Of a stretch of DNA of 64,000 nt, positions 7,280 to 14,224 are shown piece after piece; position 1 is the stretch's first letter; each line of letters opens with the position of its first letter. Source of the DNA: Cyanobium usitatum str. Tous. Its GTDB lineage: Bacteria > Cyanobacteriota > Cyanobacteriia > PCC-6307 > Cyanobiaceae. The translations under genes were made by a program, and so were the position numbers. The DNA lies in the NCBI RefSeq assembly GCF_963920485.1, contig NZ_OY986431.1:434001-498000 (forward strand), in the 5' to 3' direction. The notes beneath the pieces are model-generated. The model saw only the letters and a program-made list of their open reading frames with translations. It did no database searches and was not told the origin of the DNA.

Positions 7280-7699
7280 TTAACTCCACAACTCCAACCC
7301 AAGACCCGCCAGTGCCGCCGCCCTTCTCAAGCAGGAACTGGCAGCAACCTCAGCAGCAGGTGCCTGTGACTTGGATTCCAACGGTTCCGAAGCGACCGCT
7401 GAGTAGTGGAGCAGGTCTCCATCGGCGGTAGGGATGGTCAGACGCCCAGTGACAACAACAGCACCACCAACCTCCTGAACTGACTGAACCTCCCAGCACC
7501 ACCCAGGGGCACGATGGTGAAGGTGGCGGGCAATGGTGTTCCAGGGGCAGTAGGTCAGGGTTGCTGTGCCCTGCTTTCTGGTCTTGAGGTGCCGTGGGTC
7601 AATAGGGCGGGACAAGTCCGCCAAGGTTTCGGCAGTGGGGCGAAGGGAGAACTTGATGGCAGTGGTTGCCTGAGTTCCGTTGCTGGATGTCTTGAGCAT
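7280..7699 (-). CDS. Rad52/DdrA-like single-strand annealing protein
   Basis: 139 residues. The pattern FSLRPTAETLADLS, then KQGTATLTYCPWNTIARHL, then HHRAPGWCWEVQSV, then VVVTGRLTIPTADGDLLHYS and a C-terminal AAEVAASSCLRRAAALAGLG is the order of elements seen in DdrA/Rad52-type phage annealing proteins, where the last helix is usually AxSxAxKRAAxxFGLG. The family anneals complementary single strands in phage-type recombination. Assignment is by pattern only and the substrate is unproven. It has a good promoter at 7732-7760. A broken second copy lies at 3431-3453 plus 5164-5297. Confidence 0.6.
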   Translation of the reverse strand: MLKTSSNGTQATTAIKFSLRPTAETLADLSRPIDPRHLKTRKQGTATLTYCPWNTIARHLHHRAPGWCWEVQSVQEVGGAVVVTGRLTIPTADGDLLHYSAVASEPLESKSQAPAAEVAASSCLRRAAALAGLGLELWS

Positions 7700-7731
7700 T
7701 TAATTGACTCTCTGTGGAGTTCAGTGCTTAG

Positions 7732-7760
7732 AGTATAGCATATTACGCTGGTGCTGTGAA
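7732..7760 (-). promoter_or_regulatory. sigma70-type promoter for Rad52-like gene
   Basis: On the minus strand TTCACA (7755-7760), a 17-base spacer and TATACT (7732-7737), preceded by TGC giving an extended -10 (TGCTATACT). The expected transcription start is about 25 bases before the ATG at 7699. The same TGCTATxxT motif recurs in front of two other island operons. Confidence 0.6.
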
Positions 7761-7820
7761 GTTATTTGTAGGGCAGACCTGCTCTTGACGACAATGGTTT
7801 CCACCTCTTGAGCACCTTGG

Positions 7821-8081
7821 GTGGATTGCTCCGCTCTCCCGCTACTGGATGCCCTGGATCACTTCCTCTTTCGGATGGATGAGGAACCAGAGTTGGGGCG
7901 TGAGTTCTATGCCGCCACCACCCCAGAGGAGATGGTCGCCTTAGCGGAGCACTGCGGGATTTTGATTGACGCTGATGATTTCCGTGCCCTTCTGAGAAGT
8001 GGCAGCACTGAGTTTTGGGTTGTTGGTGGAGAGGTGGGTGCCAATCCCATTGCCCATCTACAGCAGGTCTTTGGCGTCTAA
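7821..8081 (+). CDS. Nif11-domain protein
   Basis: 86 residues, GTG start. Residues 10-55 match the Nif11 domain: ALDHFLFRMDEEPELGREF, then AATTPEEMVALAEHCG, then IDADDFRALL. Nif11 domains serve either as small unknown proteins beside nif genes or as leader peptides of modified peptides. Here the tail WVVGGEVGANPIAHLQQVFGV has a double glycine but no Cys and no Ser/Thr after it, so a lanthipeptide core is unlikely. No modification enzyme or exporter is nearby. It is transcribed towards the convergent 127-aa gene. Confidence 0.65.
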   Translation: MDCSALPLLDALDHFLFRMDEEPELGREFYAATTPEEMVALAEHCGILIDADDFRALLRSGSTEFWVVGGEVGANPIAHLQQVFGV

Positions 8082-8097
8082 TCCTCGGCAGTGAGTA

Positions 8098-8481
8098 TCA
8101 GGTCTCCTGGGTCAAACATAGATAAGTGCTCACAAGCGGTTGTGCCCTCCCATCCCGTTGTGCCTGACCCTGAAGACCCTTGATGGCATCCCGAACTTCT
8201 GAGTCGTATTCCCAACTGGTTCGTGACCGCTGCTTGAGAACCCAACCACCAGGGGCACGAACACCAAAGCGGAGTTCGGCATCGCCAAAGGTGGCAAGCA
8301 GTTCAGCGTCAATCACCTGTCTCTCCTGCTCCAGGGTCTTGATGGTGCCCGTGACCTCTACCCGCCGCTGAATCAGTTGGTCGGCATTGAGGTCTGCCAG
8401 ATGGGGGAATGGGTCTGGGCGTTCAGGTGGCAGGGTCTTGAGAACCCTCAGAAGATCAGATGGGGAGATTGGTGGAGTCAT
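8098..8481 (-). CDS. phage-module-type hypothetical protein, 127 aa
   Basis: Soluble protein with a helical middle (RVEVTGTIKTLEQERQVID, AELLATFG) followed by RAPGGWVLKQRSRTSWEYDS. I have the impression that this layout (LExxRQxIDAEL, then GGWxLKxRxRxSW) recurs in phage and island recombination modules of cyanobacteria, but the function is unknown. Its start overlaps the stop of the upstream ribbon-helix-helix gene (ATGA), so the two are co-translated. It lies beside the annealing-protein gene. Confidence 0.55.
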   Translation of the reverse strand: MTPPISPSDLLRVLKTLPPERPDPFPHLADLNADQLIQRRVEVTGTIKTLEQERQVIDAELLATFGDAELRFGVRAPGGWVLKQRSRTSWEYDSEVRDAIKGLQGQAQRDGRAQPLVSTYLCLTQET

Positions 8482-8675
8482 CAGTCATTTTTGATTGCAC
8501 CCTCATTCACCAATCGGTTGTAGTGGCACTGGATGGCGTCCTCCACGATGGAAGCGAGGGTGATGGATTGATTGGTGCGTTGGCGGTGATGCTGGATTTG
8601 GGAAACCAGTTTCATCGTCTCCTCACTGAGGCGGATGCCGAACTGCTTAGGAGCATCGGGATGGTCGTATGCCAT
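8481..8675 (-). CDS. small ribbon-helix-helix-like protein
   Basis: 64 residues from the ATG at 8675 (MAYDHPDAPKQFGIRLSEET); an upstream GTG at 8723 would add 16 residues with no family character. The segment FGIRLSEETMKLVSQIQ, then ITLASIVEDAIQCHYNRL, has the beta-strand plus two-helix pattern of Arc/CopG-type repressors. It probably binds DNA, perhaps regulating this operon. It overlaps the 127-aa gene by four bases and shares a leader with the operon at 8873-9220. Confidence 0.5.
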   Translation of the reverse strand: MAYDHPDAPKQFGIRLSEETMKLVSQIQHHRQRTNQSITLASIVEDAIQCHYNRLVNEGAIKND

Positions 8676-8745
8676 TGCTGCTGGGGCGAGTGAGTGAAGT
8701 GTGGCAGGGGATTCCGCCAGCACCAGCAGGAACAGGGAAGCGCAT
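8647..8745 (-). CDS. possible 32-codon leader ORF
   Basis: This is the first ATG after the conserved leader element (ATG at 8745, ten bases past AGAGG). It opens a frame beginning MRFPVPAGAGGIPCHTS and ending in TAA at 8647, overlapping the start of the ribbon-helix-helix gene in another frame. In the sister leader at 9227-9309 the equivalent ATG starts the main gene. It could be a translated attenuator or uORF, or chance. Confidence 0.25.
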   Translation of the reverse strand: MRFPVPAGAGGIPCHTSLTRPSSNGIRPSRCS

Positions 8746-8750
8746 CGGAT

Positions 8751-8834
8751 GGAACCTCTGTGGGTTTCTGTGAAAAGGGTTGGAGGGGCGAACTGCTTTG
8801 AGTTTCTTGCCCCTCAACACTGAAATTATAGCAT
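8751..8834 (-). promoter_or_regulatory. extended -10 promoter and hairpin leader, copy 1
   Basis: On the minus strand TGCTATAAT (8825-8833) is followed by TTGAGGGGCAAG, a complementary CGCCCCTC about 18 bases on (hairpin), and then ACCCACAGAGGTTC. The same order and much of the sequence recur at 9227-9309. No -35 is visible at the right distance, consistent with an extended -10 promoter. The AGAGG could be the ribosome binding site. Confidence 0.6.
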
Positions 8835-8872
8835 TAAAGCAGCGGGATGCGGTGCCCGATGCTCAAAAGCAA

Positions 8873-9220
8873 TCAGACGGCAACCAGTTCAGGCACCTTC
8901 TGCGATGCTGCCACCTCCAGAGCAACCGCATCCAGCACCTGATCGGCAACTGAGCGGTGGGTAGTGGGGGTCAGATCACCAAAACGGGCAGTGAGTGCCT
9001 GTGAGAACAGATTCGTGAATTCAGTGCTGATCGTGGCGGAAAGCAGGTCAGCAGCAAACGCCCAGTGCTGAATCATTGAGGCAGCACTGAGGTTTCCGCC
9101 CGCAGCAGCATCAGCAGAATCCTGTTCCCACTGGCAGACCTGGTTGTGCAGGGCGGCAACCATTACGCCCTGGGCGGCGTTGAGGGTCGCAAGGTCAATG
9201 GTGGAGAAGTCGGTTGGCAT
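8873..9220 (-). CDS. hypothetical island protein, 115 aa
   Basis: The start is taken at the ATG at 9220 (MPTDFSTIDLATLNAAQ), which lies seven bases after the AGAGG of the conserved leader; the longer frame to 9349 runs through the promoter. The protein is helical and Ala-rich (LHNQVCQWEQDSADAAAGG; AFAADLLSATISTEF). No family recognised. It is the first gene transcribed leftwards opposite the Cro/CI-like regulator gene. Confidence 0.5.
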   Translation of the reverse strand: MPTDFSTIDLATLNAAQGVMVAALHNQVCQWEQDSADAAAGGNLSAASMIQHWAFAADLLSATISTEFTNLFSQALTARFGDLTPTTHRSVADQVLDAVALEVAASQKVPELVAV

Positions 9221-9226
9221 TGGTCT

Positions 9227-9309
9227 GAACCTCTGTGGGTTGCTGGTGAGTGGGTTGAGAGGGCGGGTTTCTAATGAACCTCTTGCCCTCAACGCAGTAA
9301 TCATAGCAC
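9227..9309 (-). promoter_or_regulatory. extended -10 promoter and hairpin leader, copy 2
   Basis: TGCTATGAT (minus strand, 9300-9308), then GTTGAGGGCAAGAGG, a complementary GCCCTCTCAA, and finally AACCCACAGAGGTTC just before the ATG at 9220. The hairpin stem is TTGAGGGC paired with GCCCTCTCAA. It closely parallels the leader at 8751-8834. Confidence 0.6.
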
Positions 9310-9377
9310 GAAACACTGGGTCTGTACTCTTGAGCACTGCTTTGCCCATTCAGGGTGCTTGAGGTATTGTGCTTCTT

Positions 9378-9629
9378 ATGGCAAAGCAAGTTCGTCTGAC
9401 ACTCGCCAAGGCACTCGCCAAGGCAAATCTGCGTAGGGCAGAGGCGGGTGAGAAGGCAATCACAATGAATGGTCTGGCAGTGGCGGCAGGAGTGGCAGCA
9501 ACCACGATCACCCGACTGGCACGGAACGATCAGAAAGCGGCATCAGCACTTTCCTTGGATCTGGCGGGGAAGGTGGTGACTGTGTTGGATTGTGGGATAG
9601 AGGATCTTTTGGAGGTTGTAGAAGATTGA
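9378..9629 (+). CDS. Cro/CI-type HTH regulator
   Basis: 83 residues from the ATG at 9378 (MAKQVRLTLAKALAKANLR); an ATG nine bases upstream is an alternative. The segment AITMNGLAVAAGVAATTITRL followed by LSLDLAGKVVTVLDCGIEDLL is the Xre/Cro HTH fold with its conserved last helix. It is divergent from the leader-bearing operon at 8873-9309, a layout typical of a phage or satellite repressor switch. A weak promoter may be TTGCCC with TATTGT 17 bases on, leaving almost no leader. Confidence 0.7.
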   Translation: MAKQVRLTLAKALAKANLRRAEAGEKAITMNGLAVAAGVAATTITRLARNDQKAASALSLDLAGKVVTVLDCGIEDLLEVVED

Positions 9630-9645
9630 GTTGCTGATGCAAACC

Positions 9646-10089
9646 TCATCGATCCCAATATCGCTTGCCATCAACCCGTTTTTGCGTCAATTGTCTTGAT
9701 GCGCGACGCGTGAACTCACTCACGCTCGGGTTGGGCACCAGCGGATCTACATGCGCCACTTGCATCCAAAGTTCTCTTGGTGCCCATTTTATGGTGTGAT
9801 TTAGGCGATCATGCTTGGTCACATGAGACCAGGAACTTGTCCCACACTTTGGGCAGAACAGTTCCTCCAACCACTCATTGGACAAAACAAGAACTGGGTA
9901 GGCATTGATTACTAATTTTGCCTTCTTGTCCGACATCCCGCGAGCGCGGAGTGCTTCTGGTGTTAGCAGGTGCAAAAAATACTTCTTGCCATTGCCCTCA
10001 ATTCGTTGCTCTGGATGCTTTGGGCAAAAAAGTTCACGGCGTTTTGGGCGGCGATCACGGCGCCTGCTTCCTGTCTCTGATTGAGTCAC
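9646..10089 (-). CDS. zinc-ribbon hypothetical protein, 147 aa
   Basis: GTG start at 10089, overlapping the stop of the Nif11 gene (GTGA). Two Cys knuckles are visible: ELFCPKHPEQR near residue 20 and LFCPKCGTSSW near residue 80, a likely zinc-binding pair. The N-terminus is very basic (GSRRRDRRPKRRE), suggesting nucleic-acid binding. No catalytic motif and no family recognised. It is the second gene of a two-gene unit. Confidence 0.55.
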   Translation of the reverse strand: MTQSETGSRRRDRRPKRRELFCPKHPEQRIEGNGKKYFLHLLTPEALRARGMSDKKAKLVINAYPVLVLSNEWLEELFCPKCGTSSWSHVTKHDRLNHTIKWAPRELWMQVAHVDPLVPNPSVSEFTRRASRQLTQKRVDGKRYWDR

Positions 10090-10337
10090 TGCTGCTGTCC
10101 CGCCCTTTTGAAGAAGTTGCGACGAAATTCGTTCCCTTTACTTGCCCACGGGAAGGAATTAGCGGTCAGTTCTTTTGACCATGTTCGCAATTCCAGAGGG
10201 GAGATCGTGAATCCCTCTGACTCTGCAATGTCAATTATCTGCTGGGGATTTTCCGCCGCCTTTATCTTGGACTGAAGGTCTTCGTCTTTCTCAAGGAACT
10301 TGATGAAGGCGAGGAGCGCCTCGGATGGACGATTCAT
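10086..10337 (-). CDS. Nif11-domain protein
   Basis: 83 residues from MNRPSEALLAFIKFLEKD (ATG 10337); a longer frame starts at 10376. The Nif11 pattern is clear: FIKFLEKDEDLQSKI, AAENPQQIIDIAESEG, FTISPLELRTW. The C-terminus is basic (FRRNFFKRAGQQQ) without a double-Gly leader end, so it is not an obvious peptide precursor. It overlaps and is probably co-translated with the zinc-ribbon protein, an association that may hint at joint function. Confidence 0.7.
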   Translation of the reverse strand: MNRPSEALLAFIKFLEKDEDLQSKIKAAENPQQIIDIAESEGFTISPLELRTWSKELTANSFPWASKGNEFRRNFFKRAGQQQ

Positions 10338-10484
10338 AGGGAGCGGGATAGCAAGCAAACTAATACCTATCCACAATCAACTGTATCTTTTCCGCCCGTC
10401 GCCATTGGGTGATTTATGTAAAAATGAAAAATGATTTCTTCTCGCATCTTGCCCCCTTGCCTATGTCTCTGGGGATTGACTTTC

Positions 10485-10682
10485 TTAGTCACGAAGATGC
10501 TTGTTTAGTTCGTGACAAACTGAATAGGCACTTTCTACAGTAGGTACTCTCCTTTCTTTTTCCTGAAGACGGTCATCTTTCACAAAGTACCACCCTTGAG
10601 TGCTCCGCCTGATATGGCAGTGCTCTGCTTCATTTGCGTGAGATGCAAGTGACATGTTGCTTGTGTACCCTTGGTTGCCCAT
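10485..10682 (-). CDS. hypothetical small protein, 65 aa
   Basis: Small polar protein (MGNQGYTSNMSLASHANEAE; then QGWYFVKDDRLQEKE). An internal ATG (MSLASH) is an alternative start. The GWYF and VESAYSVCHELNKHL segments look like a compact domain, but no family is recognised. Situated in AT-rich island DNA. Confidence 0.4.
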   Translation of the reverse strand: MGNQGYTSNMSLASHANEAEHCHIRRSTQGWYFVKDDRLQEKERRVPTVESAYSVCHELNKHLRD

Positions 10683-11047
10683 GGTTCCTCATGCCTATGC
10701 GCAAACCATAACATGCATTAGACGCATGATCCATCACATATGACCCGGAAATGATGCTTAATGCCTATTCGATTCCCTTATAGGCATTTTGACTTCTTAC
10801 TTGATTCTTGATTAGTTGAACAGGCTGCTCTCTTCTGCGGATTGCCCCAAAAATATAAATACAGATCACTCTGCTGGTGCAACCACTTTCAAAATTCCAC
10901 TATTGCTTGGATTTTATTCCAGAACTATTCAAAGTGGAAATTTTTAGAAAGATGGGCGCTCAACCTTTGCTTCTCAGGGAATAGAACCAAATAGGGAAGT
11001 GTGGACTGCTATTGCTTTGGCAGTCACAATTTAAAAAGGTAGGTTCC
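10683..11047. other. AT-rich intergenic stretch with inverted repeat
   Basis: No convincing gene. It holds a perfect 9-bp inverted repeat AATGCCTAT / ATAGGCATT (10760-10768 and 10780-10788) followed by TTTT, which could act as a weak terminator or an operator. The remainder is AT-rich with no further structure seen. Confidence 0.5.
10760..10792. terminator. possible terminator or operator hairpin
   Basis: 9-bp perfect stem, 11-base loop, then a short T run on the plus strand. There is no upstream plus-strand gene that needs it, so an operator for the 65-aa gene (start 10682, minus) is equally likely. Confidence 0.3.
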
Positions 11048-11257
11048 TCATTGGATTATGTTCAAACCGATGACTTGAATGTCTTCCACGTCTGGTTCCA
11101 ACCATTCTGCAAACTCCTGTGTAATGGCAAGGATGTCTCCCTCATCCAGTAACCCACTAACAATACGCGAAATACTCCAATCCACGATTTGAGAAACAAT
11201 TTCTTCCGTTGTGGGCGGGGTTTGCTTCCAGCGTTTGCTCGAGAGAGGAGATTCCAT
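11048..11257 (-). CDS. hypothetical acidic small protein, 69 aa
   Basis: Short acidic protein (PTTEEIVSQIVDWSISRIVS; then DILAITQEFAEWLEPD). Chosen over an overlapping frame at 11062-11316, which gives a Leu/Arg-rich, unbalanced composition. No family recognised. Confidence 0.4.
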   Translation of the reverse strand: MESPLSSKRWKQTPPTTEEIVSQIVDWSISRIVSGLLDEGDILAITQEFAEWLEPDVEDIQVIGLNIIQ

Positions 11258-11412
11258 TGTTCAAGCAGCAGTTTTGCAGAATTTTGTGCCCTACACATGA
11301 TTCTGATGATTTGCACTGGGTCGAGTGGACCTGCTTAAGAGGTCTTAATGCCTGAATCGTGCAGCATCCAGTAAAACTTTTTCAAGATTTTGTCTTTATT
11401 GCACCGTTCCCG
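11258..11412. other. short intergenic stretch, nothing identified
   Basis: No gene, RNA or repeat seen between the 69-aa gene and the interrupted small membrane-protein gene. Confidence 0.4.
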
Positions 11413-11592
11413 CTACCTATGTCGCTGTTCCTTCTTCCAGATCCGCTCCAACGACTTGCGGAACTCTCCACCACTTTGTGGTCTTGCCAGGTCACGCTTC
11501 CAAAAGACACTGCGAATCCACCACACCTGAAGACCGCCAAAGACCACGGCGACCAGACCCAGTTAGATGTAACCCCAGTTCAGGTTCCCCAT
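11413..11592 (-). pseudogene. small membrane protein gene interrupted by a stop
   Basis: Read from the ATG at 11592 the frame gives MGNLNWGYI, a TAA at codon 10, and then continues in the same frame as LGLVAVVFGGLQVWWIRSVF, WKRDLARPQSGGEFRKS and LERIWKKEQRHR to a TAG at 11413. The whole 59-codon unit has the layout of a one-helix membrane protein with a basic tail. A single base change of the TAA to a sense codon would restore it. Alternatives: translation re-initiates at the GTG downstream of the stop, or the stop is a sequencing error. Confidence 0.5.
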
Positions 11593-11611
11593 TACGCCTG
11601 CTCTCCTGTGA

Positions 11612-11932
11612 TTAGTTACCCATTGGTCTGAATTCCTTGAGTAATGCCCGATTGAGGTTGTCGTCGCACCCCACCACTAACTGCGGGTAGATGCTGCCTT
11701 CTTTGTAGGCGGCATAGGCGTGAGCACAGACCGCTCGGGTCGTCTCCTGCCACTGCTTGAAAAGTGCCTTGGGCAACTTTTGCTTCAACTGGTCTGTGGA
11801 TTGCTCCCAGGACTGACCAGCGCAATAGCGCATCTCCATCGTGTTCTCGCCAGGACACTGGATCTTGGGTTCCTGGGCGTGGATAGCAGCGGGTAGCAGG
11901 AACACTCCTGTTGCGACCAGCAGGTGCTTCAT
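11612..11932 (-). CDS. LprI-like secreted protein (DUF1311 type)
   Basis: 106 residues with a clean signal peptide (MKHLLVATGVFLLPAAIHAQ, cleavage after AHA or HAQ). The mature part carries four Cys and the EMRYCAGQSWEQSTDQLKQ pattern of the LprI/DUF1311 N-terminal fold, known in some lineages to inhibit lysozyme. Periplasmic or exported. Its actual ligand here is not evident. Confidence 0.65.
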   Translation of the reverse strand: MKHLLVATGVFLLPAAIHAQEPKIQCPGENTMEMRYCAGQSWEQSTDQLKQKLPKALFKQWQETTRAVCAHAYAAYKEGSIYPQLVVGCDDNLNRALLKEFRPMGN

Positions 11933-12067
11933 CGGGATCTTCTGGCGCTGCTTGAAGGGTATGGACGCTTTCTGCTGTTGGCGACTGACTTGGCGACAAG
12001 GGACTCAATGGACTCCTTGCCCCCACCACCCGACCGCGACTAGTACAGGTGTATCTGCTCTTGTGCG

Positions 12068-12397
12068 ATGCCTGCTGCCGTTCCTGTGCTACCTGCCGCC
12101 CCCTCTGAGGAATGGGAGTCCCTTGAGTGGAATGTCCTCAAACCATCCCGCTCCTCAAGCGTCTGTATCACCTGTCAGCACTTCCGCTACGAGGTCGGCA
12201 AGCACTGCGTCACCTTGCTCACCTGTCCGATTCACCAGGGTCTGATTCCTCAAGGCGAGCACCTGACCAAGCGGTGCTCTCAGTGGGTTGCTCGGCAGGA
12301 GGTGGTTGCGGAGTGGTGCGTTTGCGTTGTTGCGGTTGGGTGGTGTCCTGTCGAACACTTGCGGCAACCACTCCATGCAGTGAGTGTAAATGCCTAA
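12068..12397 (+). CDS. Cys-rich small protein
   Basis: 109 residues. The centre CITCQHFRYEV, then LLTCPIHQGLIP and CSQWVARQEVV, has the CxxCxHF...CPIH...CxxW spacing of a small metal-binding cluster seen in short cyanobacterial proteins. The C-terminus (VCVVAVGWCPVEHLR) is less conserved in style. It is followed by a strong terminator at 12436-12469. A segment of about 70 bases (12253-12323) is repeated, diverged, at 12629-12697. Confidence 0.5.
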   Translation: MPAAVPVLPAAPSEEWESLEWNVLKPSRSSSVCITCQHFRYEVGKHCVTLLTCPIHQGLIPQGEHLTKRCSQWVARQEVVAEWCVCVVAVGWCPVEHLRQPLHAVSVNA

Positions 12398-12435
12398 TAG
12401 CGTTGGTGAGTCGTCATGAGCGACGAGAAGTATGT

Positions 12436-12469
12436 CCCTGGCGGAGTCGAACACGCCAGGGATTTTTTT
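12436..12469 (+). terminator. rho-independent terminator
   Basis: Stem CCCTGGCG (12436-12443) pairs with CGCCAGGG (12454-12461), 10-base loop, followed by A and seven T. It ends the Cys-rich gene transcript. Confidence 0.8.
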
Positions 12470-12599
12470 GTGAACAAACCTTGCTGCTGCTCGCGCTCAA
12501 TACCAGTGCCTGACTCAAATATTGCTCTATGGCGGAGTTCGACCCGTCCATAGGTTGAGGAAGTGGGCGGAAGTTTCTCTCCCGTCGCTCACGCCCCAC

Positions 12600-12700
12600 T
12601 CCTCTCTCAAACAGCGTCAGATCTGGAACCCCTTGGTGAGCGCCTGACTGTTTGGTGTTCTCACTGGGTGCCGAGGCAGGAGATGGCGGTTTGGTCGGGT
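12600..12700 (+). pseudogene. decayed copy of the Cys-rich gene
   Basis: The frame reads LGERLTVWCSHWVPRQEM, closely matching QGEHLTKRCSQWVARQEV of the intact gene. The first CxxC half is absent and the frame then runs into unrelated sequence and the pdhC start. It is a remnant of tandem duplication. Confidence 0.5.
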
Positions 12701-12848
12701 CCGCTGCGCCCTGTCCAAAGCACCTTCTCGGGGATTTCCCTGCGTCTTAGACTCCCCTCACCACCCATCCCTGCTCCCCCTCCGCTGTTGGAGAAAAGTT
12801 GGAACAGGGGTTGGAACACCTCCTCAAAAGGCAGACGGGCACTGGTTT

Positions 12849-14219
12849 ATGGCAACCCACGAAATCTTCATGCCCGCCCTCTCCTCCACCATGACGGAGG
12901 GCAAGATCGTGGAGTGGCTCAAGCAGCCCGGCGACAAGGTGGAGCGGGGCGAGTCCGTGCTTGTTGTCGAGAGTGACAAGGCCGATATGGACGTGGAGTC
13001 ATTTAACGAGGGTTACCTGGCTGCCGTTTTGATGCCTGCCGGCGGCACGGCTCCGGTGGGCGAGACCATTGGCCTGATCGTGGAGACGGAGGCCGAGATT
13101 GCCGCCGCTGCTGCCAAGGCACCGGTGGTGCCCGCTGCTGCTGTTGCTCCTGCATCCGCGCCTGCTCCAGTGGCGGCCCCAGCTGTTGCTCCAGTAACTC
13201 CCCAAGCAGTTGCCCCAGTAACGGCTCCATTAGTTGCCCCCTTAATTGCTCCCGTAATTCCCCCAGTAGTGGCGGCCCCGGCCGCCACGGCCAGCGGCCG
13301 GGTGGTGGCATCGCCCCGGGCCAAGAAGCTCGCCAGCCAGCTCGGCGTGGACCTGGCTGGACTGCGCGGCAGTGGTCCCCATGGCCGGATCCAGGCCGAC
13401 GACGTGCTGGCCGCCACCGGTCAACCGATCACGGTGCCCCGAGTGGCCGAGGGATCCGGCCCGGCTGTCATGGCTGCTCCGCTCGGAAATGGCGCCAGTT
13501 CACCGGCGCCGGCGCCCGCCGGTGAGGCCTTCGGGCGTCCTGGCGAGAGCGTCGGCTTCAACACCCTCCAGAACGCAGTCAACCGCAACATGGTGGCCAG
13601 CCTGGCGGTGCCCTGCTTCCGGGTGGGCTACACCATCACCACCACCAAGCTCGATTCCCTCTACAAGCAGCTCAAGCCCAAGGGCGTCACCATGACAGCC
13701 CTGCTGGCAAAGGCCGTGGGCGTGGTGTTAGCCCGCCATCCCCAGGTGAATGCCGCTACCACGGCCGATGCCAGTGCCATGGCCTACCCCGCTGGTGTGA
13801 ATGTGGCAGTGGCCGTGGCCATGGAGGACGGCGGCCTGATCACACCGGTGCTCGCCAACGCTGATACAACCGACATCTATTCGCTGGCCCGCAGCTGGGC
13901 CGATCTGGTGGCCCGGGCCCGCAGCAAGCAGCTGCAGCCACAGGAATACAGCACTGGCACCTTCACCCTCTCCAACCTGGGCATGTTTGGCGTCGACCGC
14001 TTCGACGCGATCTTGCCCCCCGGCACCGGAGCCATCCTGGCGGTGGCTGCTTCGCGGCCCACGGTGGTGGGGGGTAAGGACGGCTCGATCCGGGTGGCCA
14101 GCCAGATGCAGGTGAACCTCACCTGCGACCACCGTGTGATCTACGGCGCCCATGCCGCCGCCTTTCTCAAGGATCTGGCCCAGTTGATCGAAACCAATCC
14201 AGAAAGCCTTTCCCTCTGA
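12849..14219 (+). CDS. pdhC: pyruvate dehydrogenase E2, dihydrolipoamide acetyltransferase
   Basis: 456 residues. It transfers acetyl groups from the lipoyl arm to CoA in the pyruvate dehydrogenase complex. One lipoyl domain at residues 1-78 with lipoyl Lys44 in ESDKADMDVE; an Ala/Pro/Val-rich flexible linker about 85-150; a peripheral-subunit-binding domain about 152-190 (SPRAKKLASQLGVDLAGLRG); and the catalytic domain from about 230. The catalytic motif reads CDHRVIYGAHAA, with Tyr where many E2s have Asp, as I recall for plastid and cyanobacterial E2s. It marks the first clear core gene after the island. Confidence 0.93.
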   Translation: MATHEIFMPALSSTMTEGKIVEWLKQPGDKVERGESVLVVESDKADMDVESFNEGYLAAVLMPAGGTAPVGETIGLIVETEAEIAAAAAKAPVVPAAAVAPASAPAPVAAPAVAPVTPQAVAPVTAPLVAPLIAPVIPPVVAAPAATASGRVVASPRAKKLASQLGVDLAGLRGSGPHGRIQADDVLAATGQPITVPRVAEGSGPAVMAAPLGNGASSPAPAPAGEAFGRPGESVGFNTLQNAVNRNMVASLAVPCFRVGYTITTTKLDSLYKQLKPKGVTMTALLAKAVGVVLARHPQVNAATTADASAMAYPAGVNVAVAVAMEDGGLITPVLANADTTDIYSLARSWADLVARARSKQLQPQEYSTGTFTLSNLGMFGVDRFDAILPPGTGAILAVAASRPTVVGGKDGSIRVASQMQVNLTCDHRVIYGAHAAAFLKDLAQLIETNPESLSL

Positions 14220-14224
14220 ATTTG

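Larger units (their letters stand above)
12398..12848. other. island/core junction with terminator and decayed duplicate
   Basis: It contains the terminator of the Cys-rich gene (12436-12469), then a region with a decayed second copy of that gene (12600-12700), then the leader of pdhC. GC and codon use rise sharply at 12849. No tRNA or attachment site is seen at the junction. Confidence 0.5.

Noticed and set aside
7821-8081. Nif11 protein as a RiPP precursor with a GG leader end
   Set aside because: The tail after the double glycine has no Cys, Ser or Thr and no maturation or export gene is close by.
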